DNA of 12,114 nucleotides from Patescibacteria group bacterium (GTDB lineage Bacteria > Patescibacteriota > Patescibacteriia > Patescibacteriales > GWC2-42-12). The notes under the pieces are model-generated. The model searched no databases, had not been told where the DNA came from, and saw nothing but the letters and a program-made list of their open reading frames with translations. The translations under genes and the position numbers were made by a program. Location: positions 1 through 12,114 of the forward strand of contig JAHJXD010000083.1 in assembly GCA_018827685.1 (NCBI GenBank), in the 5' to 3' direction. Shown piece by piece: positions 6,405 to 12,114 of the stretch; within the stretch, counting starts at the first letter, position 1; each line of letters opens with the position of its first letter.

Positions 6405-7274
6405 TTATATTTTTATTTTTAAAAATTGAACTTTCCCAGCTTCCACTTCCACTACGCCGCCAGCTTCGCCATTGGATTCGTCAAGTAAAACTTTTACAGT
6501 TTGTTTTAAAATGTGGCGCGCTACAACTCTGCCTTTTCTACCTTCAATTTTAACTTGACTATCAATCAATGGCAAATGTTCCGCCAACTTTTTATAACCT
6601 TCTTCTTCATAAGATAAACAGCACATTAAACGGCCGCAAACGCCGGAAATACGTTCCGAACCGCGATGCACGCATTGCTGAAGCTCGGCCATTTCCGAAG
6701 TTATGGAATTAAGGCTGCCTAAAAAGCGAGTGCAGCATAAAGAGCGGCCGCAATGCCCAAAGTCGCCGCAGAACCTGGCTTCATCGCGAATGCCAATCTG
6801 CTGCAATCTAATGCTGCGGCCAAAATGTTTAGTTAAATCTTTGACCAACTCTCTAAAATCAATTCTTGAATCAGCGATAAAAGGAAAAGTTACCCTTACG
6901 TCGTCAAAAGAATAATGAACATCAACTAATTTCATGGGTAATTGATATTTCTCTATAATTTTTTTACAATAAGTAAAATCTTTCTTTTTCTGCTTTTCGT
7001 CCGGCAATTTTTTTAAATCCACGGCTGTAGCCTTCCTTAAAATTTTTTTTACTTCTGTCTGTTGTAAATCTGCCGAACAACCATCTTCCACGCCATTTTC
7101 AGCCTTAATCTTGTTCTTTGTGTCTGATAAATCTTGACAGCCGACCACCTTGCCAAATTCAACTCCTAATTCAGTCTTAACAATAACTTGATCGCCAACC
7201 TTAACGTCAATTTCAGCCGCGTCGAAATTATATCTTTTATCCCAAGACGAAAATTGTACTTGGACTAGTTTCAT
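6405..7274 (-). CDS. ricT: PSP1-domain protein, RicT/YaaT-like
   Basis: The 289-residue protein has a PSP1-type domain. The signature is FPFIADSRIDFRELVKDL (130-147) followed by LQQIGIRDEARFCG and a cysteine-rich region with Cys169, 175, 180, 181, 201, 213, 218 and 219 in CGRSLCC and CGRLMCC contexts. In Bacillus subtilis RicT (YaaT) works with RicA and RicF, binds [4Fe-4S] clusters and affects RNase Y-dependent mRNA processing. Whether this distant relative has that role is inference, and no RicA/RicF homologue is seen here. A KOW-like stretch (VKIEGRKGRVVARH, 241-254) may form the C-terminal beta part. It starts 8 bases after the tsf stop and ends 7 bases before gap, so it is almost surely cotranscribed with both. 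Confidence 0.85.
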   Translation of the reverse strand: MKLVQVQFSSWDKRYNFDAAEIDVKVGDQVIVKTELGVEFGKVVGCQDLSDTKNKIKAENGVEDGCSADLQQTEVKKILRKATAVDLKKLPDEKQKKKDFTYCKKIIEKYQLPMKLVDVHYSFDDVRVTFPFIADSRIDFRELVKDLTKHFGRSIRLQQIGIRDEARFCGDFGHCGRSLCCTRFLGSLNSITSEMAELQQCVHRGSERISGVCGRLMCCLSYEEEGYKKLAEHLPLIDSQVKIEGRKGRVVARHILKQTVKVLLDESNGEAGGVVEVEAGKVQFLKIKI

Positions 7275-7282
7275 ACAAAAAA

Positions 7283-8080
7283 TTATAAACTATATCTAAT
7301 AAACCTCTCTACTTTTACGTGGCCTAAAATATCTTCAACTTTTTTACTGTCATCTTTAATATATTCCTGCTTTATTAAACAAACTTCTTCATAAAATTTA
7401 GCCAGTTTGCCGGCCATAATTTTTTCAATCATATTTTCCGGTTTGCCTTCTCTTAGAAGCTGCTCCTTATAAATTTCTTTTTCTTTATTTATTTCATCGG
7501 CTAAAATATCTTCTGGTCTAATATATTTCGGATTAGCGGCCGCAATTTGCATAGCCACATCATAAGCAATATCGCTTTGTCCTTCTTTGTCCAATGCCAC
7601 CAGTACGCCAATTCTGCCACCCATGTGCGAATAAACCGCCACTGTGCCGGCGGAGTTAAGCATTTCATATCTTTTTATATCCAATTTCTCGCCAATTACG
7701 CCGCTCAAGCTGTCTAAATTTTCTTTAATCGTACTGTGATCAAAATTTAATGTCATTAATTCAACCAAATCTTTAGGCTGTTTTTCCATAATTAACCGCA
7801 CAACCTTTTCGGCAAACATCTGAAACTTTTCACTGCGTACCACAAAATCAGTCTCAGCGTTTATCTCTACAAGATAGCCGGTCTTAGCGTCGCTGCTTAA
7901 AGCAACTTTAATCACTCCTTCGGCCGCCTCGCGATCACTTCTTTGGGCAGCTTTAGCAATGCCTTTTTTTCTTAAAATTTCTATGGCCTTATTAATGTCG
8001 TTGCCGGATTCATCCAAGGCTTTTTTGCAATCAACCATGCCTGCGCCGGTTTTACCGCGTAAAATTTTTATATTTTCCAT
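7283..8080 (-). CDS. tsf: Translation elongation factor Ts
   Basis: EF-Ts recycles EF-Tu-GDP to EF-Tu-GTP. From the preferred start there are 265 residues: the N-terminal UBA-like domain with TGAGMVDCKKAL (11-22), the core motif TDFV (77-80) that contacts EF-Tu, and the conserved end HVKVERFIRYSL. I chose ATG at 8080 because the alternative ATG at 8140 lies wholly inside the 130-bp mobile repeat and adds 20 residues unlike the family. Even so the N-terminus is about five residues shorter than usual before the first helix. No Shine-Dalgarno sequence precedes either start. The gene follows rpsB, the common bacterial order, but the two are separated here by the inserted repeat (149 bases between rpsB stop and this start). 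Confidence 0.95.
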   Translation of the reverse strand: MENIKILRGKTGAGMVDCKKALDESGNDINKAIEILRKKGIAKAAQRSDREAAEGVIKVALSSDAKTGYLVEINAETDFVVRSEKFQMFAEKVVRLIMEKQPKDLVELMTLNFDHSTIKENLDSLSGVIGEKLDIKRYEMLNSAGTVAVYSHMGGRIGVLVALDKEGQSDIAYDVAMQIAAANPKYIRPEDILADEINKEKEIYKEQLLREGKPENMIEKIMAGKLAKFYEEVCLIKQEYIKDDSKKVEDILGHVKVERFIRYSL

Positions 8081-8092
8081 AATATTTAATTT

Positions 8093-8222
8093 CTGTGTAA
8101 AAATTATTTGTCCACAATTTTGGTGATTTATAAAATTCATACTTTAAGCCAAGTTTCCGCTGATCAAACGCTGATAATTACGCTGATCTACGCTGAAAAA
8201 TAATATTTTTACACAATAACTA
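8093..8222 (-). mobile_element. 130-bp MITE-like repeat, copy 2 (inverted)
   Basis: This is the exact reverse complement of 855-984, with 130 of 130 bases identical. It sits between rpsB and tsf, ending 12 bases upstream of the preferred tsf ATG and beginning 7 bases after the rpsB stop codon. If the mobile unit is 8094-8220, its flanks are TATTTAATTTC (8083-8093) and TATTTAAATTT (8221-8231), an 11-base direct repeat with 9 matches. Its minus strand contains an ATG (8140) that opens in frame into tsf. Confidence 0.7.
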
Positions 8223-8229
8223 TTTAAAT

Positions 8230-8934
8230 TTATTTATTCTCTTTATTTTGGCTCTCCGCCTTGCCTTCTAAAATCGCTTCCTTAATTAAATTCATGACTA
8301 ACTTTATACCTTTGGACGCGTCGTCGTTAGCCGGAATGATGTATTTAACACCATCAGGATTAACATTAGTATCACAAACCGCCACCACTGGAATTTTTTT
8401 CTTTAAAGCTTCTGTAAAAGCGGTTTTTTCTTTTTTAATATCCCAAATAAAAATAACATCGGGAATTTTAGTTAAACTTACTAAACCGCCGACATTGGTT
8501 TCCAATTTAGCAATCTGGCGGTCAAAATCCAACCTTTCTTTTTTAGTATATTTATCTAATTTCCCTCCGGCTCTTTTTTCTGATAAATCCTTAAACTTTC
8601 TAATTAAATTTTTAATGATTGGGAAATTAGTTAAAAATCCGCCTAACCATTTTGAAGAAACATAAGGCATGCCTGTTTCTTCAGCAGTTTTTTTCAAAAT
8701 ATTTTTAACTTGCATTTTAGTGCCAACTAAAAGAATCGCCTTGCCTTCGGCAGACTGCCGTTTTATATATTCCAAAGCCATGCCCAGCATTTTTTGCGTT
8801 TTTCTTAAATCAATAATGTGAACCCCTTTTTTTGAGCCAAAAATAAAAAGCTTCATTTTAGGGTGCCATTTTGATGTACGGTGCCCAAAGTGCATTCCGG
8901 CCTTAAGCATGTCTTCAATTGATGGAATTGTCAT
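8230..8934 (-). CDS. rpsB: 30S ribosomal protein S2
   Basis: The 234 residues match bacterial S2 along the whole length: MLKAGMHFGHRTSKWHPKM (9-27), the GVHIIDLRKT segment, KWLGGFLTNF, the coiled-coil-like Lys-rich middle near 120-145, and the C-terminal IPVVAVCDTNVNPDGVKYIIPAND block. It binds the 30S head/body junction, contacts S1 where that exists, and is needed late in 30S assembly. It is the first gene of the minus-strand cluster and is preceded by about 130 bases of leader with three inverted repeats. The tail (SQNKENK) is short and charged. The start codon is clear from homology but lacks a Shine-Dalgarno sequence. Confidence 0.97.
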   Translation of the reverse strand: MTIPSIEDMLKAGMHFGHRTSKWHPKMKLFIFGSKKGVHIIDLRKTQKMLGMALEYIKRQSAEGKAILLVGTKMQVKNILKKTAEETGMPYVSSKWLGGFLTNFPIIKNLIRKFKDLSEKRAGGKLDKYTKKERLDFDRQIAKLETNVGGLVSLTKIPDVIFIWDIKKEKTAFTEALKKKIPVVAVCDTNVNPDGVKYIIPANDDASKGIKLVMNLIKEAILEGKAESQNKENK

Positions 8935-8948
8935 AATTTTTCTTTGTT

Positions 8949-8967
8949 ATTATCCAATATGGATAAT
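8949..8967. promoter_or_regulatory. Inverted repeat in the rpsB leader, near the start codon
   Basis: ATTATCCA and TGGATAAT form perfect 8-base arms around a 3-base loop. The repeat ends 14 bases upstream of the rpsB ATG, so an RNA hairpin here would sit where a ribosome docks. It is a candidate for autogenous control by S2, known for rpsB leaders in other bacteria. That role is inference. Confidence 0.4.
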
Positions 8968-8982
8968 CCTCTACTGCCATAA

Positions 8983-8998
8983 TTCCGAACATTCGGAA
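8983..8998. promoter_or_regulatory. Palindrome TTCCGAA-CA-TTCGGAA in the rpsB leader
   Basis: Two perfect 7-base arms are separated by two bases. A 2-base loop is too tight for a full RNA hairpin, so a dimeric DNA-binding protein site, or a hairpin with a larger loop and fewer pairs, is more plausible. It lies between the promoter candidates and the proximal hairpin. The bound factor is unknown. Confidence 0.35.
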
Positions 8999-9037
8999 CA
9001 AGAAAATATTTAGAGCAGTATGAGAAATTAAATTAAA

Positions 9038-9061
9038 ATAGCTTATTCCAATTTAAGCTAT
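9038..9061. promoter_or_regulatory. Inverted repeat ATAGCTTA/TAAGCTAT next to a TTGACA box
   Basis: Perfect 8-base arms surround the 8-base loop TTCCAATT. The repeat begins directly beside a minus-strand TTGACA (9066-9061), so it could be an operator for an rpsB promoter or a leader hairpin. Confidence 0.35.
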
Positions 9062-9069
9062 GTCAATAG

Positions 9070-9096
9070 ATTATAATAATTTTAATATTTTGTCAA
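9070..9096 (-). promoter_or_regulatory. Candidate promoter for the rpsB cluster
   Basis: On the minus strand a perfect TTGACA (9096-9091) is followed by a perfect TATAAT (9075-9070), but the spacer is only 15 bases. With a 17-base spacer the -10 would be TAATCT. A second perfect TTGACA follows at 9066-9061 without a good -10 at normal spacing. Either would give a leader of roughly 100-130 bases containing the inverted repeats listed above. Confidence 0.45.
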
Positions 9097-9127
9097 TTTG
9101 CCAAAAATAAAAATTTGCCAAAAATAA
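9095..9127. repeat. Two 16-base direct repeats upstream of rpmE
   Basis: AATTTGCCAAAAATAA occurs at 9095-9110 and again at 9112-9127, a period of 17 bases. Each contains TTGCCA, which could act as a -35 box for rpmE, but no convincing -10 lies at the right distance (TAATGT at 9138 is poor). The pair may be a tandem operator or a simple duplication. The first unit overlaps the rpsB -35 candidate. Confidence 0.45.
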
Positions 9128-9187
9128 TTTTCTATGTTAATGTGTAATCTGAAGATTATTTTTAATTTATAAGACCCGCTGCATAAT

Positions 9188-9475
9188 ATGAAAAAAAACA
9201 TTCATCCAAAATATTACCCTGAAGCCAAGATGACTTGCGCTTGCGGCAACAACTTTGTTACAGGTTCAACTTTATCAGAATTAAAAACTGAAATTTGTTC
9301 AGCTTGCCATCCTTTTTACACCGGTAAACAAAAATTACTTGACTCGGCGCGTCGAGTGGAAAAATTTTACGCTAAAATGGCAGCTAAAACTAAAGCCTCT
9401 TCAGAGCGTAAAGGCAAAAAGGTTAAACATGCGGCCAAAGCCAAAGTTAAAATCGCTAAAACAGAAAAAAAATAG
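9188..9475 (+). CDS. rpmE: 50S ribosomal protein L31 (zinc-binding form)
   Basis: The first 50 or so residues are typical L31: [20 protein letters not shown], then [24 protein letters not shown]. The four cysteines (17, 19, 37, 40) mark the zinc-containing form. The protein has 95 residues, longer than the usual 65-80, because of a Lys/Ala-rich tail (about 66-95) likely to be disordered and to bind rRNA. L31 bridges the 50S and 30S subunits. The gene is divergent from rpsB, ends in TAG, and is followed by a hairpin and then prfA. No Shine-Dalgarno sequence precedes the ATG. Confidence 0.95.
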   Translation: MKKNIHPKYYPEAKMTCACGNNFVTGSTLSELKTEICSACHPFYTGKQKLLDSARRVEKFYAKMAAKTKASSERKGKKVKHAAKAKVKIAKTEKK

Positions 9476-9482
9476 CTATTCT

Positions 9483-9547
9483 AAACGATTATTTTATTAT
9501 TATGCTATAATTTAACTATGGCCTAACTATAAAATAATCGTTTTTTT
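9483..9547 (+). terminator. Terminator-like hairpin after rpmE
   Basis: AAACGATTATTTTAT (9483-9497) and ATAAAATAATCGTTT (9529-9543) are perfect 15-base arms; the right arm runs straight into a run of seven T (9541-9547). The stem is A+T-rich and the loop is long (31 bases), so termination may be partial. The loop contains a promoter -10 element, so transcripts started there lack the left arm and would escape the hairpin. Confidence 0.55.
9503..9511 (+). promoter_or_regulatory. Extended -10 promoter for prfA-prmC
   Basis: TGCTATAAT is a perfect extended -10 element (TGnTATAAT). No -35 match lies 17 bases upstream, which extended -10 promoters can do without. Transcription would begin near 9518, giving a leader of about 37 bases before the prfA ATG at 9555. 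It lies in the loop of the terminator-like hairpin. Confidence 0.5.
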
Positions 9548-9554
9548 ATAAAAC

Positions 9555-10598
9555 ATGTACGACCAAATAATAGAAAAATTTAATAACTTAGAAAATCAAC
9601 TTTCAGATCAAAGTGTTATTTCAGACCTGAAAAAACTAAAAAAAATTTCTAAACAGCATAATGAGCTCAAATATGTAATTAAGCTGATTTTAGAATTGAA
9701 AAAAAAGCAAGCCGAATTAGGCCAAAGCCAAGACATGATTAAAAACGAATCTGACCAAGAATTATTAAAAATTACCGAAGATGAAATTACCCAGCTAAAA
9801 CAACAAATTGAAAAATTAACCAATAAAATCGAAATTGAACTTAATCCAGCAGATCTTAATGATAAAAAAAATATTATCATGGAAATTAGAGCCGGCGCGG
9901 GCGGCGATGAATCTACCTTGTTCGTAGCCGAATTGTTCCGCCTGTACGCCCGTTATGTTGAAAAACAAAATTGGAAATTAAAAATTTTATATGCCAACCG
10001 TATCGGCATCGGCGGATTTAAAGAAATTATATTTTCAGTTGAAAGCGGCATTTCTGGCGGAGTTTACGGCTGCTTAAAGTATGAAGCAGGAACGCACCGG
10101 GTGCAAAGAGTGCCGGAAACCGAAAAAGCCGGAAGAGTCCATACCAGCACCGTAACAGTCGCGGTTATGCCAGAAGCCGAAGAAATGGATGTGGAAATAA
10201 AACCCGGGGATATTAGAATCGATACTTATTGCTCTTCCGGCCCTGGCGGACAAAGCGTTAATACTACCTATTCGGCTATCAGAATTACTCATTTGCCAAC
10301 CGGCTTAATATCTACCTGTCAAGATGAAAAATCTCAACATCAAAATAAAGAAAAGGCCATGCAAATTTTACGCTCTCGCCTTTATTCTAAATTGGAAGAA
10401 GAAAAGCGCTCTCGCGAATCAGTTCAAAGAAAACAACAAATCGGTTCAGGCGACAGAAGCGAAAAAATAAGAACTTATAACTTCCCTCAAGATAGATTTA
10501 CAGACCATCGCATTAAACAAAATTGGCATGGTCTTGCGAGAATTATGAATGGAGATATCGAAGATATTATTGAAGCGCTGAAAAAATTTAAAACATAA
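9555..10598 (+). CDS. prfA: Peptide chain release factor 1
   Basis: RF1 releases the finished protein at UAA and UAG. The 347 residues contain the GGQ catalytic motif at 231-233 in [12 protein letters not shown] and the stop-codon-reading tripeptide PET at 187-189 in [19 protein letters not shown]. The PxT form marks RF1, whereas RF2 has SPF. The conserved end [18 protein letters not shown] (297-314) is intact. The N-terminal 95 residues are a helical, Lys/Glu-rich domain 1. Both UAA and UAG genes occur in this window. It is followed after 26 bases by prmC, whose product methylates the Gln of GGQ. The start has no Shine-Dalgarno sequence; the ATG lies 7 bases after the T-run of the hairpin. 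Confidence 0.97.
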   Translation: MYDQIIEKFNNLENQLSDQSVISDLKKLKKISKQHNELKYVIKLILELKKKQAELGQSQDMIKNESDQELLKITEDEITQLKQQIEKLTNKIEIELNPADLNDKKNIIMEIRAGAGGDESTLFVAELFRLYARYVEKQNWKLKILYANRIGIGGFKEIIFSVESGISGGVYGCLKYEAGTHRVQRVPETEKAGRVHTSTVTVAVMPEAEEMDVEIKPGDIRIDTYCSSGPGGQSVNTTYSAIRITHLPTGLISTCQDEKSQHQNKEKAMQILRSRLYSKLEEEKRSRESVQRKQQIGSGDRSEKIRTYNFPQDRFTDHRIKQNWHGLARIMNGDIEDIIEALKKFKT

Positions 10599-10624
10599 AA
10601 TTATTAAGCAATAAATCCATTGGC

Positions 10625-11620
10625 ATGACCATATCAGAATCTCTTAAATTTGCCGCAGCCAAATTAAACGCAGGCTGTATTGATATTCCGCATCTTGAAG
10701 CGGAAATTTTATTATCCAAAACATTAAAAAAATCGCGCGAATTTATTTTAACTCATGGCGAGCGCAAATTAGCAAAATTTCAAATTGCTAATTACAAACT
10801 ATTAATTAAAAAAAGGCTTAAGCGCATACCCGTCGCTTATCTTACAAATGAAAAAGAATTTTATGGATTAAAATTTAAAGTTAATAAAAGTGTTTTAATC
10901 CCTAGGCCGGAAACCGAATTAATAGTGGAAGAAGCTTTAACTCTTGCAACTCACTGCTCGCAACCCGCAACTCGCAACCCGCAACTCGCAACCCGCAACT
11001 CGCAACTCGCAACTCGCAACTCACTGCTCGTAGCTCACAACCCGCAACCCGTAACACTTATAGATGTAGGCACAGGATCCGGCTGTATTATAATCGCTTT
11101 AGCAAAACAACTTTTAACAAGACATAAAATACAAAACATAAAATACAAATTATTCGGAATTGATATTTCAAAAAAGGCCTTAATCGTAGCCAAGCAAAAC
11201 GCCAAAATACATAATGTTAATAAAAAAATAAAATTTATTATCGGTAATTTGCTGGAACCTATTATTAATAACCCAAAATACAAGATACAAAATACAAAAT
11301 ACATCATTTTGGCAAATCTCCCCTATCTCACTCAAACTCAAATAAAAAATTCTCCTACAATAAAACATGAGCCTAATTTAGCTTTATCTGGCGGTAAAAA
11401 CGGGTTAAGGTTATATAAAAAATTATTCGAACAAATAAATTATTTAATCCAAAAATATAAAATACATGATTCGTTATTTATTTTATGTGAATTTGATCCG
11501 CGTCAAACCGGAAAAATAAAACAATTGATCAAGCGCGAACTGCCAGGGGCAAACTGTCAAATAAAAAAAGACCTGTTCGGCCTTAATCGTTTAGTAATCA
11601 TTAAAATCCCCTCTGTTTGA
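10625..11620 (+). CDS. prmC: Release factor glutamine methyltransferase PrmC with repeat-encoded insertions
   Basis: PrmC (HemK) uses S-adenosylmethionine to N5-methylate the Gln of the GGQ motif in RF1/RF2. The 331 residues show an N-terminal helical domain, the linker motif IPRPETE (92-98), SAM motif I VTLIDVGTGSG (143-153), the acidic FGIDIS motif (177-182), and the catalytic motif at 230-234, here ANLPY rather than NPPY. The C-terminal half includes EPNLALSGGKNGLRLY (249-264). About 37 residues between IPRPETE and motif I are encoded by heptanucleotide repeats, giving a repeated LATRNSQ pattern. Two shorter heptamer patches fall before the FGID strand and before NLPY, all in expected loops. 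NLPY also occurs in the KsgA family, so activity is plausible. It ends in UGA. Confidence 0.92.
   Translation: MTISESLKFAAAKLNAGCIDIPHLEAEILLSKTLKKSREFILTHGERKLAKFQIANYKLLIKKRLKRIPVAYLTNEKEFYGLKFKVNKSVLIPRPETELIVEEALTLATHCSQPATRNPQLATRNSQLATRNSLLVAHNPQPVTLIDVGTGSGCIIIALAKQLLTRHKIQNIKYKLFGIDISKKALIVAKQNAKIHNVNKKIKFIIGNLLEPIINNPKYKIQNTKYIILANLPYLTQTQIKNSPTIKHEPNLALSGGKNGLRLYKKLFEQINYLIQKYKIHDSLFILCEFDPRQTGKIKQLIKRELPGANCQIKKDLFGLNRLVIIKIPSV
10943..11054 (+). repeat. Heptanucleotide tandem array (CYCGCAA) inside prmC
   Basis: Sixteen consecutive 7-base units, mostly CTCGCAA or CCCGCAA with some degenerate CTCACTG, CTCACAA and CTCGTAG copies, fill 112 bases without a break. Three units make 21 bases, hence a 7-residue protein period (LATRNSQ). 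One unit gained or lost would shift the downstream prmC frame; three would not. Confidence 0.9.
11119..11146 (+). repeat. Second heptamer patch in prmC
   Basis: Four 7-base units AAGACAT, AAAATAC, AAAACAT, AAAATAC lie in register. They encode the loop before the FGID strand. The unit differs in sequence from the main array but has the same length. Confidence 0.6.
11275..11302 (+). repeat. Third heptamer patch in prmC
   Basis: Four units AAAATAC, AAGATAC, AAAATAC, AAAATAC lie in tandem. They encode part of NPKYKIQNTKY, just before the ILANLPY catalytic strand. Confidence 0.7.
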
Positions 11621-11675
11621 TGCAACAGATAAAAATAACCGCTGCCAATTTCTGATTGTTTAATTCTGGAAATAA

Positions 11676-12114
11676 TTATGGCACAATGATAATGCTATTA
11701 ATCCCGGCTTTGCCAGATTGAGAATTTGATTCAAGATAAAAACTAATCCTATATTGATTATCGAACGCGGAATAATAAAAATAACAAAAATTCGTCTGAC
11801 CATTATTGACAACACCATTAGTATGCGCTGGCGCCTGCGTCGGCCATAAAGGATCTACAGGAACTTGCAATAATGTTTTATCATCTGTAAGCGCGACACC
11901 TACACCAGAGCCGCTCTGTAAACATTCGCCGGCTGAAGCCGGATAGCTGGATTTATTATTCAAATACATGGCCAAGGCGCGGGTAATAGTAGCGATATTC
12001 CCTGCCCTAACCGCATCTCTAGCACGCGTCCTAACAATATTGAAAATCACTACCGAAGACGCAACCAAAAAACCTATAATTGAAATTGCCACTAAAAGCT
12101 CAATTAGAGTAAAA
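11676..12114 (-). CDS. Type IV prepilin / pseudopilin, GspG-like (5' end outside window)
   Basis: Read to the window edge, the frame begins FTLIELLVAISIIGFLVA, the classic N-terminus of a mature type IV pilin or pseudopilin. Glu5 and a single hydrophobic helix are in place; the Gly before the cleavage site and the leader peptide are beyond the edge. The GTG at 12092 that could be taken as a start is therefore internal. The rest has an amphipathic helix (RARDAVRAGNIATITRALAMY) followed by a globular domain ending IIIVP, with two cysteines that could pair. The protein would be cleaved by a prepilin peptidase and assembled into a surface or secretion pilus. The gene converges on prmC with a 55-base gap. 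Exact subtype is unclear. Confidence 0.85.
   Translation of the reverse strand, partial: FTLIELLVAISIIGFLVASSVVIFNIVRTRARDAVRAGNIATITRALAMYLNNKSSYPASAGECLQSGSGVGVALTDDKTLLQVPVDPLWPTQAPAHTNGVVNNGQTNFCYFYYSAFDNQYRISFYLESNSQSGKAGINSIIIVP

Noticed and set aside
8107..8118. DnaA box in the repeat (TTGTCCACA)
   Set aside because: A single near-match in each repeat copy, with no clustering and no origin genes nearby.
8081..8140. Longer tsf start at ATG 8140
   Set aside because: The ATG and most added codons belong to the mobile repeat, and the same ATG opens a meaningless frame in copy 1.
8983..8998. LexA/SOS box
   Set aside because: The palindrome TTCCGAACATTCGGAA lacks the CGAAC-N4-GTTCG layout.
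10943..11054. CRISPR-like array
   Set aside because: The units are 7 bases with no spacers and lie inside a conserved coding gene.
11035..11368. Minus-strand frames within prmC
   Set aside because: They are low-complexity shadows of the A/T-rich repeats in prmC, with no family features.
11676..12092. Pilin gene starting at GTG 12092
   Set aside because: The frame continues to the window edge with FTLIELLV upstream, so the GTG is an internal Val codon.

Overview
The window looks like a chromosomal piece of an AT-rich, small-genome bacterium, most likely Patescibacteria/CPR and perhaps of Parcubacteria type. This is inferred from compact gene packing, start codons without a recognisable Shine-Dalgarno sequence, a serine recombinase whose 3' end runs antisense through a tRNA gene, a minimal NuoF-like protein, and a type IV-type prepilin. 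UGA ends two genes (hydB-like and prmC), so the standard bacterial code (table 11) fits better than the UGA-glycine codes. No marker here fixes the lineage.

Layout. At 1-797 is the C-terminal part of a serine recombinase on the + strand. Its last 17 codons are the complement of an intact tRNA-Ala(CGC) on the - strand (744-817). Positions 818-987 hold a hairpin and copy 1 of a 130-bp repeat. From 988 to 8934 runs a dense minus-strand block, read right to left: rpsB, tsf, ricT-like, gap, hydB-like (NuoF core), hydA-like [FeFe] hydrogenase, cca. Copy 2 of the 130-bp repeat lies between rpsB and tsf, inverted relative to copy 1 and identical to it over all 130 bases. Positions 8935-9187 form a divergent regulatory region with several small inverted repeats. 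Then come rpmE, prfA and prmC on the + strand (9188-11620). Converging from the right edge is a 5'-truncated prepilin gene (11676-12114, - strand).

How the genes work together. rpsB, tsf, rpmE, prfA and prmC belong to translation: ribosomal proteins, elongation, termination, and methylation of the release factor GGQ glutamine. cca and tRNA-Ala belong to tRNA supply. The gap-hydB-hydA set makes metabolic sense: GAPDH reduces NAD(P)+ in glycolysis, and the flavoprotein plus [FeFe] hydrogenase could reoxidise that carrier by making H2. No HydC/NuoE-type subunit and no HydE/F/G maturase is present in the window.

The most unusual material is repeat DNA: (i) the identical inverted 130-bp MITE-like pair flanking about 7.1 kb; (ii) a palindromic repeat at the hydA/cca junction with a shorter relative beside the tRNA; (iii) heptanucleotide tandem arrays inside the prmC coding sequence; (iv) a perfect 15-bp hairpin between rpmE and prfA with a consensus extended -10 promoter in its loop. 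I see no CRISPR array, complete insertion sequence or defence system, and no gene-free stretch longer than about 255 bases.
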